In this document: positions 1-4,145 of the stretch, in pieces
How the letters are laid out: every line of letters starts with the position of its first letter
How positions within the stretch are numbered: the stretch's first letter is position 1
NCBI GenBank assembly: GCA_028700355.1
Contig: JAQVSX010000064.1
Span: 1-5,265 of the forward strand
DNA length: 5,265 nt
Source: Clostridia bacterium
Lineage (GTDB): Bacteria; Bacillota; Clostridia; Christensenellales; HGM11417
Direction of reading: 5' to 3'
Notes under the pieces: model-generated
The model's input: the letters and a program-made list of their open reading frames with translations, nothing else
What the model was told of the DNA's origin: nothing
The model's database searches: none
Program-made: the position numbers and the translations under genes

Positions 1-93
1 ATAAACAACAAGATTAAAGTACTTAAAAGAAACGCTTATGGTTACAGAAATTTTAAAAGATTTAGGAACAGAATACTACATATTTGCGCCTGA
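1..93 (+). CDS. ISL3-family transposase, C-terminal fragment (5' part outside window)
   Basis: Frame 1 is open from the first base to a TGA at 91-93 and gives 30 residues containing NNKIKVLKRNAYGYRNFKRF. This is the characteristic C-terminal signature of ISL3-type DDE transposases (DDE_Tnp_ISL3), which carry N-K-I-K-x-x-K-R-x-A-x-G-Y-R-N-F near their end. The full proteins are usually around 400 residues or more, so only the last few percent is visible, and the catalytic DDE residues and zinc-binding N-terminus are off the window. The fragment has no internal stop or frameshift, so the gene may be intact upstream. It would catalyse cut-and-paste movement of the element using the terminal repeat at 171-197. 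Confidence 0.82.
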   Translation: MNNKIKVLKRNAYGYRNFKRFRNRILHICA

Positions 94-104
94 GAATAAA
101 AGAT

Positions 105-138
105 TTCCCCTATGGGAGGGTACCCTCTCATAGGGGAA
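105..138. repeat. 34-bp near-perfect palindrome behind the transposase gene
   Basis: Bases 105-121 pair with 122-138 over 17 positions with a single G-T wobble (115/128). The arms begin TTCCCCTATGGGAGGG and the centre is the GGTACC hexamer. It starts 12 bases after the transposase stop codon. As RNA it would fold into a very stable hairpin. No run of T follows, so it is not a textbook intrinsic terminator. It could act as an mRNA-stabilising hairpin, a barrier to read-through in either direction, or an IS structural element. Confidence 0.75.
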
Positions 139-170
139 TAGAAATACTAACTAAAATTAATTTTTACTAA

Positions 171-197
171 GCTGACCCCAACATTTGACAAAGAGCC
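171..197 (-). repeat. Right terminal inverted repeat of the ISL3-type element
   Basis: Read inward from base 197 the sequence starts GGCTCTTTGTCAAATGTTGG, which fits the terminal repeats of ISL3-family elements from low-GC Gram-positive bacteria. The plus strand of this repeat contains TTGACA at 185-190, facing outward. Such outward -35 boxes can form hybrid promoters with flanking DNA, but the best hexamer at a suitable distance here (TACAGA, 209-214, 18-bp spacing) is a poor -10 box. The matching left repeat is outside the window, so the exact repeat length is not measured. Confidence 0.72.
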
Positions 198-298
198 CAT
201 TATTTTAGTACAGATAAACCATTTTAGACAAAATACAAAAAGCTGTATTATTTATTACAGTTAAAAATTACAAATTATAATAAATATTATGTAATAAA

Positions 299-327
299 TT
301 GACATTTAATAACTATAATGGTATTAT
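299..327 (+). promoter_or_regulatory. Candidate sigma-A promoter for the 348-1221 gene pair
   Basis: A consensus -35 box TTGACA lies at 299-304, and TATTAT at 322-327 is a -10 candidate with ideal 17-bp spacing. It would start transcription at about 334, leaving a very short leader of roughly 14 bases that still holds the ribosome binding site. A perfect TATAAT at 314-319 is only 9 bp from that -35 box and has no good -35 of its own; another TATAAT at 276-281 is also poorly supported. The region is AT-rich enough for chance matches, so the exact promoter is uncertain. Confidence 0.45.
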
Positions 328-335
328 TAAAAAAA

Positions 336-341
336 AAGGGG
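336..341 (+). promoter_or_regulatory. Ribosome binding site that fixes the start at 348
   Basis: AAGGGG sits 6 bases before the ATG at 348. An in-frame ATG at 318 would add ten residues, but it overlaps the candidate promoter boxes and has no Shine-Dalgarno sequence before it. The start at 348 is therefore preferred. Confidence 0.75.
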
Positions 342-347
342 AAAAAT

Positions 348-707
348 ATGGCTACTACAACAAAATTTAAACCAAAATTCAGCGACGAGCAGCTTCAGGA
401 AGCGCTTGCCGGCATATTTACTGCACACGGATTTACTTTAAAGCAGTATCAGGGCGATATGGTATGGAAAAAAGGCTCAGGCTGGCTGACTGCTCCTCAG
501 TTTTTTAAAATCAGAAAGGAAGAAGAGCTTATATGTATAGACTCTTGGATGCCTTATGCACTGCTTCCAGGCGTATACATAGGAAAATCAGGATTAAACA
601 GCAATTTCGGTTTTGCGGTCAAAGTTCCTATGCGCAAGCTGCTTAAAGAAATAATAAATATCTCGATAGCTCCTGATACACAGCCGCAAGGCTATATCCC
701 AAAATAA
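348..707 (+). CDS. Small conserved-type protein of unknown function (119 aa)
   Basis: The protein has 119 residues with no signal peptide, no transmembrane segment and a single cysteine (Cys63). An N-terminal stretch (about residues 11-27) looks helical. It is followed by an aromatic, glycine-rich core: VWKKGSGWLTAPQFFKI at 39-55, then a hydrophobic strand-like run, LLPGVYIGKSG at 72-82 and FGFAVKVPMRKLLKEI at 87-102. The alternating polar and hydrophobic pattern suggests a small mixed alpha/beta domain. I recall similar proteins with a K-G-x-G-W-L-T-A-P core and an L-P-G-V-Y motif in Clostridia, but cannot name a family and assign no function. It lies 19 bp upstream of a zinc-ribbon membrane protein and is probably co-transcribed with it, so the two may work together. 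The start at 348 is supported by AAGGGG six bases before it. Confidence 0.85.
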   Translation: MATTTKFKPKFSDEQLQEALAGIFTAHGFTLKQYQGDMVWKKGSGWLTAPQFFKIRKEEELICIDSWMPYALLPGVYIGKSGLNSNFGFAVKVPMRKLLKEIINISIAPDTQPQGYIPK

Positions 708-726
708 TTTATAAAGGAAGATTTAT

Positions 727-1221
727 ATGAAAATATGTAAAAAATGCGGAGCGTCGTCGCAAGACATCTCGCAATTTTGCAAGTTTTGCGGAGAGGCGTT
801 TCTGGAAGATAATACGCAGCAGGAAAGCGACCTTACTCAGCAGCAACAGCAAAATGACTTTACTCAGCAACAGCAACAAAGCGGTAATGTTTTTCAGAAC
901 CCACAAAATCAAAATATTTTTACCAATACATATCAATATTACAGCGAAAAGAAAGGAGCTGAAGACTCTACTGTATCTATGATATGCGGCATACTTGCGA
1001 TAATAATGAGTGGGTTAAATTACTTTGGCGTTATTATTGTGCATTTAGTAGGCATTGTACTCGGCATAATAGCCATATCTAAAAGTAGATTAGGTATAAA
1101 AAGCGGTAACGGCAAAGCGGTTACGGGGCTTATATGCGGAATAATCGGTTTAATACTCGGCGTAATCGCACTTATTATAGGCTTAATAGCCGGCATAATG
1201 TTAGCAGAACAACAATACTAA
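727..1221 (+). CDS. Zinc-ribbon, Gln-rich, DUF4190-like membrane protein (164 aa)
   Basis: Residues 4-21 form a short zinc ribbon with two CxxC knuckles (Cys4, Cys7, Cys18, Cys21), the kind found at the N-terminus of many uncharacterised Firmicutes membrane proteins. Residues 30-72 are a low-complexity linker rich in Gln and Asn, containing two tandem nine-residue units, DLTQQQQQN and DFTQQQQQS. From about residue 83 the protein is strongly hydrophobic: 83-117 (one long or two short membrane segments), a basic glycine-rich loop (118-130, KSRLGIKSGNG) and a membrane segment at 131-160 with G-x-x-x-G spacing. This layout resembles DUF4190. The zinc ribbon and linker would sit at the N-terminal side of the membrane, probably in the cytoplasm. 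Role unknown; it may be a membrane scaffold or sensor. AAAGGAAG lies 6 bases before the ATG, and the gene follows the 348-707 gene by 19 bp. Confidence 0.88.
   Translation: MKICKKCGASSQDISQFCKFCGEAFLEDNTQQESDLTQQQQQNDFTQQQQQSGNVFQNPQNQNIFTNTYQYYSEKKGAEDSTVSMICGILAIIMSGLNYFGVIIVHLVGIVLGIIAISKSRLGIKSGNGKAVTGLICGIIGLILGVIALIIGLIAGIMLAEQQY
829..882 (+). repeat. 27-bp tandem duplication in the Gln-rich linker
   Basis: Two adjacent 27-bp units (829-855 and 856-882) encode DLTQQQQQN and DFTQQQQQS. They differ at several bases, mostly silent CAG/CAA changes, so the duplication is not very recent. Such CAG/CAA tracts can change length by slippage, which would alter only the linker and keep the frame if whole units are gained or lost. 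Confidence 0.7.
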
Positions 1222-1258
1222 ATATGCAATTTTAAGAGTGCGGACAATATTAGTAATT

Positions 1259-1293
1259 AAGGCAGCTTTCGCTTAGACGAAAACTGCCTTTTT
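1259..1293 (+). terminator. Intrinsic terminator of the 348-1221 unit, possibly bidirectional
   Basis: AAGGCAG (1259-1265) pairs with CTGCCTT (1284-1290), then after one mismatch TTTCG (1267-1271) pairs with CGAAA (1278-1282) around a six-base loop. Five T residues (1289-1293) follow on the plus strand. It lies 37 bp after the stop of the zinc-ribbon gene. Read from the minus strand the hairpin is the same, but the downstream tract is weaker (TTAATTA). It may still help stop the convergent dehydrogenase transcript, for which I see no other terminator. The remaining intergenic bases to 1343 show nothing else. Confidence 0.88.
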
Positions 1294-1343
1294 CATACAT
1301 AGATTTTTCAATAAATCAATAATAATTTTTTTAGATGGTCATT

Positions 1344-2372
1344 TTATAATAATATTTCCTTGCCCATCTTGCCGCTTTTATATATTGCAGTTATTATGCG
1401 TTGCGTTTTAAGGGCATCTTCGCCTGAAATCTGCGGCTTAATGTCAAGCAATACGCTGTTATAAAAATCTTCTATCTGCCGTATATGCTGAAAGCCCCAA
1501 TAATCCTTGCAGTCCTCATATTCAAGCTGCGGAATGTCAGTAGCAGCAGATTCTTTCGTGCCGTCGTTATAAAAAATTTCGGCATCGTCATAAGACATAA
1601 CAACCCTGCCGTTTTCGCAGAAAAGCCTTATTTCGATAGGTTCGTCAAAGGCGTAATTGTTCATGCAATAAAAGCCGTACTTAGCGCCGTTATTATATGC
1701 AATAAGACCTTCGGCGGTGTCCTCCACTAAAATATTCTTGTCGCTGCGCTTTGCGATATTTGCAGAAACTTTTACAGCCTTACTGTCTATAAACCAATTT
1801 ACCAAATCTATTGAATGTATCGCTTGGTCTATAACAACGCCGCCGCCCTCTTTATCCCAAGTGCCTTTCCAATCAGATTCGGCATAATAATCTTCAGTCC
1901 TTTTCCATGTAAGTGTAGAACGGGCAGAAATTATTTTGCCCAGTCTGCCGCTTATAAGCGCATTTTTTACCAATACAGAGCTGTTGTTATATCTGCATTG
2001 AAAGATAATACCGTATTTGACATTAAGCCTTTTTGCCTCTTCAACGCATTTTTCGGCTTCTTTCAGTTCTATGGTCATGGGTTTTTCGCAAAGTACATTT
2101 ACGCCCTTATTAAAGGCATACATAGATACTGTTCCGTGTAAATAATGAGGCAGGCATATATGCACAGCATCAAGTTTTTCGGTATCTAACATCTGTCTGT
2201 AATCCGTATAATAGCTGCAATTGTATCTTTGTGCAACCTTTTCCGCCCTGTCCTTAACAATGTCGCATACCGCAATAAGTTTAGACTGCGGTAAATTTAC
2301 GGCAGGCACTATATGCATAGGCGAAATGCGCCCTAAACCTATTATTCCTATTCGTAATTTGCCTTTACTCAT
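1344..2372 (-). CDS. Gfo/Idh/MocA-family NAD(P)-dependent oxidoreductase (342 aa)
   Basis: This is a complete member of the Gfo/Idh/MocA family, soluble dehydrogenases that oxidise or reduce a hydroxyl/keto group on sugars, inositols or amino sugars with a nicotinamide cofactor. The N-terminal Rossmann fold carries G-I-I-G-L-G at 9-14, followed by Asp37 at the end of strand two, where adenosine-ribose binding is expected. CEKPM at 95-99 contains the family's catalytic lysine (Lys97). The C-terminal substrate domain has GGGVVIDQAIHSIDL at 176-190, with Asp182 and His186 as the usual catalytic and substrate-contacting pair. The length is normal for the family. It differs clearly from the other family member at 4146-5228 and so is probably not redundant with it. 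It has its own promoter (2404-2431) but lies downstream of an acetyltransferase on the same strand. Cofactor and substrate cannot be assigned; family confidence is high. Confidence 0.93.
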   Translation of the reverse strand: MSKGKLRIGIIGLGRISPMHIVPAVNLPQSKLIAVCDIVKDRAEKVAQRYNCSYYTDYRQMLDTEKLDAVHICLPHYLHGTVSMYAFNKGVNVLCEKPMTIELKEAEKCVEEAKRLNVKYGIIFQCRYNNSSVLVKNALISGRLGKIISARSTLTWKRTEDYYAESDWKGTWDKEGGGVVIDQAIHSIDLVNWFIDSKAVKVSANIAKRSDKNILVEDTAEGLIAYNNGAKYGFYCMNNYAFDEPIEIRLFCENGRVVMSYDDAEIFYNDGTKESAATDIPQLEYEDCKDYWGFQHIRQIEDFYNSVLLDIKPQISGEDALKTQRIITAIYKSGKMGKEILL

Positions 2373-2379
2373 TTGTCAT
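2365..2379 (-). other. Four-codon upstream reading frame overlapping the dehydrogenase start
   Basis: On the minus strand an ATG at 2379-2377 begins the frame Met-Thr-Asn-Glu-stop, whose TAA (2367-2365) overlaps the first codons of the dehydrogenase, which starts at 2372. The best Shine-Dalgarno match (AAAGG, 2390-2386) is 6 bases from this ATG but 13 from the gene's own ATG; a weaker GAG (2383-2381) is 8 bases from the latter. Ribosomes might start on the tiny frame and restart on the gene, or it may be chance. Confidence 0.3.
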
Positions 2380-2403
2380 ACTCTACCTTTTTTTATAATA
2401 TGC

Positions 2404-2431
2404 ATTTTAACAAAATACAGGTCAATGTCAA
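2404..2431 (-). promoter_or_regulatory. Sigma-A promoter with extended -10 for the 1344-2372 dehydrogenase
   Basis: On the minus strand TTGACA (2431-2426) is followed after 16 bp by TAAAAT (2409-2404), preceded by TGT, which makes an extended -10 element. The start of transcription would be near 2397, about 25 bases before the ATG. This is the best promoter match in the window. It shows that the dehydrogenase can be expressed apart from the upstream acetyltransferase gene. Confidence 0.7.
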
Positions 2432-2433
2432 GC

Positions 2434-2451
2434 GTTTAAGCGGCATTAAAC
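2434..2451 (-). repeat. Small inverted repeat next to the -35 box, possible operator
   Basis: GTTTAA (2434-2439) and TTAAAC (2446-2451) form a perfect six-base dyad with a six-base gap, ending 3 bp upstream of the -35 box of the dehydrogenase promoter. The position suits an activator or repressor site. The arms are short and AT-rich, so chance is possible. It has no T tail and is not a convincing terminator for the acetyltransferase gene. Confidence 0.3.
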
Positions 2452-2474
2452 ATACAAACTTAAAAGCCATAATA

Positions 2475-3026
2475 TTATAATTCCCTGATTATTTTTGCGG
2501 GATTACCCCCGATTACCAAATTGCTGCCGAAACTTTTTGTCACCACAGAGTTTGACGCAACAACTACATTATTCCCTATGGTTACGCCGGGGTTTATGAC
2601 CGAGTTACCGCCTATCCAGCAATTATCGCCTATTGTTATGGGTTTTCCAAGCTCTACACCGTTATACCTTTCTTCCGCCCTTACGGGATGTGTTGCGGAA
2701 TATAACGCCACATTGGGTGCCATCATACAGTTTTTTCCGATATTGACCTTGTTTACATCAAGTATCGTACAGCCGTAATTTGCATAAAAATTTTCCCCCA
2801 CCTCTATATTGCAGCCGTAATCACAATAAAAAGGCGTTTCAACTGTAATTTTACTGCCCGTTTTTCCGAATAATTTTTTTATTAATTTATCCCTTTTTTT
2901 AAACTGCTGCGGCTTTGTCTTATTAAATTTATAAAAAAGCTTTTTTGCATCTAAATGCATTTTTCTAAGCTCGGCATCGGCAGGTGAGTACAGCATACCT
3001 GCAAGCGCTTTTTCCCTTTCTGTCAT
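2475..3026 (-). CDS. Sugar O-acetyltransferase, maltose/galactoside acetyltransferase type (183 aa)
   Basis: This protein has the complete layout of the Maa/LacA/NodL family, cytoplasmic trimers that move an acetyl group from acetyl-CoA to a sugar hydroxyl. The N-terminal Mac domain starts MTEREKALAGMLYSPADAEL, with Asp17 in the place of the sugar-contacting aspartate of LacA. From about residue 58 to 178 it is a left-handed beta-helix of hexapeptide repeats (for example ITIGDNCWIGG at 130-140 and VINPGVTIGNNVVVAS at 143-158). The family's active-site residues are present: Asn83 in FYANYG and catalytic His113 in ATHP. It ends with the typical GGNPAKIIREL. Length matches the family. A good ribosome binding site (AAGGGA) lies 7 bases before the ATG. 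The natural acceptor is unknown; such enzymes are often seen as detoxifying or tailoring non-metabolised sugars. It sits between the two sugar dehydrogenase units and has a separate upstream region. Confidence 0.93.
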   Translation of the reverse strand: MTEREKALAGMLYSPADAELRKMHLDAKKLFYKFNKTKPQQFKKRDKLIKKLFGKTGSKITVETPFYCDYGCNIEVGENFYANYGCTILDVNKVNIGKNCMMAPNVALYSATHPVRAEERYNGVELGKPITIGDNCWIGGNSVINPGVTIGNNVVVASNSVVTKSFGSNLVIGGNPAKIIREL

Positions 3027-3046
3027 ATATATTTCCCTTAATTTTG

Positions 3047-3073
3047 TTTTGCTATCATTATAGCAAAATTATA
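3047..3073 (-). promoter_or_regulatory. Candidate promoter of the acetyltransferase gene with a dyad over the -10 box
   Basis: A perfect nine-base inverted repeat, TTTTGCTAT (3047-3055) and ATAGCAAAA (3060-3068), surrounds a four-base centre. On the minus strand its centre contains TATAAT (3062-3057), and a second TATAAT lies at 3073-3068, 11 bp further upstream. No strong -35 box is seen at the right distance (TTTATT for the first). Transcription from the first box would start near 3050, leaving a leader of about 24 bases with the AAGGGA site. The dyad could be a repressor operator that covers the -10 region, or it may affect DNA melting. It has no T tail, so it is not a terminator. Confidence 0.5.
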
Positions 3074-3106
3074 GTAATTAATAAAGTTATTTGTATTATA
3101 TAACCG

Positions 3107-3146
3107 AAAAAAAGGCTTTTATAAGCCGCTAAGCATAAAAAGCCTT
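3107..3146 (-). terminator. Intrinsic terminator behind the epimerase gene
   Basis: Reading the minus strand, AAGGCTTTT (3146-3138) pairs perfectly with AAAAGCCTT (3120-3112) around a 17-base loop, and T residues run through 3107-3113. It begins 19 bp after the epimerase stop codon. An outer pairing, CCGAAAA (3104-3110) with TTTTCGG (3155-3161), could extend or compete with the stem. This closes the 5228-3166 operon and separates it from the acetyltransferase gene. Confidence 0.85.
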
Positions 3147-3165
3147 ATGTAACCTTTTCGGCGAT

Positions 3166-4128
3166 TTAAATCCACCACTTTTCTGTAATGCCGCCTTCCT
3201 CAATAATTACCTTTTTAATAAAATCTATTGCCTTTCCAAGCCCTTCAAGCGGAGACATAAGTCCGTCTTCGTGCTCTATAGACACTGCATGGTCATAGCC
3301 TACAAGCCTTAATGCGCTGATAATTTCCTTCCATACGCTTTCGCTATTGCCGTAACCTACCGTTCTGAATATCCAAGAACGGTTTAGCTCATCAGAATAT
3401 GGTTTTGTATCAAGAACTCCGTTAATATCGCAATTGGTTTTATCAATATAGGTATCCTTTGCATGAAAAAAGTATATCGCTTTGCCCAGCTTTTTTATAG
3501 CGGCAAATATATCTATGCCCTGCCAAAACAGATGAGACGGGTCTAAATTAGCCCCCAAAGTTTCACCTACTTTGCTTCTGATTTTAAGCAGAGTTTCGGG
3601 GTTATAAACGCAAAAGCCGGGATGCATTTCAAAACATACCTTTACATTATAGTCATCTGCCGTCTTTGCTTGCTTTTGCCAATAGGGCAACAATACATCT
3701 TCCCATTGATATTTTAACACATCTCCAAATTCGTCAGGCCATGCACAGGTAACCCAATTTGGCTGGTCACCTTTGCCGTCGCCGGGGCAGCCTGAAAATG
3801 TAACTACCCTGTTAACATTCAGCTTTTCGGCAAGCATACACGCTGCGGTAAAATCCTGCGTCGCCTTATCAGCAATTTTCTTTATGGGATGAACGCCGTT
3901 GCCGTGCACCGAAAGTGCAGAAATTGAAATGCCGTATTTTTCAAAAAGATTTTGTAATTCTTTTATTTTAGCATCAGATTTTATAAGTTCCTTAGCATCG
4001 GCATGCGCCGTTCCGGGATAGCCGCCACAGCCAAGCTCTAAAGAGTCAACGCCTTTATCCTTTAAATATTTAAGCGCTTCTTCAAGTGTAAGACCTGTAA
4101 ATACAGGTGAAAAAACAGATAATTTCAT
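3166..4128 (-). CDS. Sugar phosphate isomerase/epimerase family TIM-barrel protein (320 aa)
   Basis: The protein belongs to the xylose isomerase-like / AP endonuclease 2 superfamily, metal-dependent TIM barrels that isomerise or epimerise sugars, keto-sugars and inositol derivatives. It opens with the first barrel strand MKLSVFSPVF and the typical L-E-L-G-C-G-G segment (30-36). Four probable metal ligands can be placed: Glu167 (CFEMHPG), Asp196 (NLDPSHL), His222 (FFHAKD) and Glu285 (SIEHED). His169 and His199 are further polar active-site candidates. Despite the family name, the substrate need not be phosphorylated. It follows the dehydrogenase at 4146-5228 by 17 bp, with its ribosome binding site AAGGAAGG just after that gene's stop, so the two form an operon and probably act on the same substrate. 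A strong terminator follows. The superfamily is certain; the reaction is inferred from the pairing and resembles YcjR with YcjS in E. coli, or hydroxypyruvate/inosose-type isomerases as alternatives. Confidence 0.92.
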   Translation of the reverse strand: MKLSVFSPVFTGLTLEEALKYLKDKGVDSLELGCGGYPGTAHADAKELIKSDAKIKELQNLFEKYGISISALSVHGNGVHPIKKIADKATQDFTAACMLAEKLNVNRVVTFSGCPGDGKGDQPNWVTCAWPDEFGDVLKYQWEDVLLPYWQKQAKTADDYNVKVCFEMHPGFCVYNPETLLKIRSKVGETLGANLDPSHLFWQGIDIFAAIKKLGKAIYFFHAKDTYIDKTNCDINGVLDTKPYSDELNRSWIFRTVGYGNSESVWKEIISALRLVGYDHAVSIEHEDGLMSPLEGLGKAIDFIKKVIIEEGGITEKWWI

Positions 4129-4145
4129 AATAACACCTTCCTTTT

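Larger units (their letters stand above)
1..197 (+). mobile_element. ISL3-family insertion sequence, right end only
   Basis: The left edge of the window lies inside an insertion sequence. It shows the end of a transposase reading frame (stop at 91-93), a 34-bp palindrome just after it, and at 171-197 a sequence whose reverse complement begins GGCTCTTTGTCAAATG. That start is typical of ISL3-family terminal inverted repeats in Firmicutes (family knowledge, not a search). The outer boundary is placed at 197, give or take one base. ISL3 elements usually make 8-bp target duplications, so the AT-rich bases from 198 (cattattt) are the candidate right-hand duplication; its partner would lie outside the window. 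Whether the whole element is intact cannot be judged. Confidence 0.8.

Noticed and set aside
231..300. AT-rich stretch with loose dyads such as AATAC/GTATT and ATTAC/GTAAT.
   Set aside because: The arms are five bases of nearly pure A and T and are expected by chance; no riboswitch or small-RNA structure is evident.
318..347. Longer start for the first plus-strand gene, adding ten residues rich in lysine.
   Set aside because: No ribosome binding site precedes 318, the added stretch overlaps the promoter candidates, and the ATG at 348 has AAGGGG at good spacing.
709..936. Minus-strand open frame of 75 codons opposite the zinc-ribbon gene.
   Set aside because: It is a Leu-rich antisense shadow of the Gln codons of the real gene, with no ribosome binding site or family signature.
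1485..2439. Plus-strand open frames at 1485-1730, 1815-2141 and 2221-2439.
   Set aside because: All lie opposite the clear Gfo/Idh dehydrogenase or its promoter and show no protein family pattern.
2420..2455. Possible catabolite-repression (cre) site near the dehydrogenase promoter.
   Set aside because: Alignment around the CG at 2433-2434 fails at several fixed positions of the cre consensus.
2521..2778. Plus-strand open frame of 85 codons.
   Set aside because: Antisense to the hexapeptide repeats of the acetyltransferase; its open length comes from that repeat pattern.
4093..4108. Dyad ACCTGT-AAAT-ACAGGT near the start of the epimerase gene.
   Set aside because: It lies in codons 7-12 of the gene with only six-base arms. 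A regulatory role is possible, but nothing supports it beyond the dyad itself.
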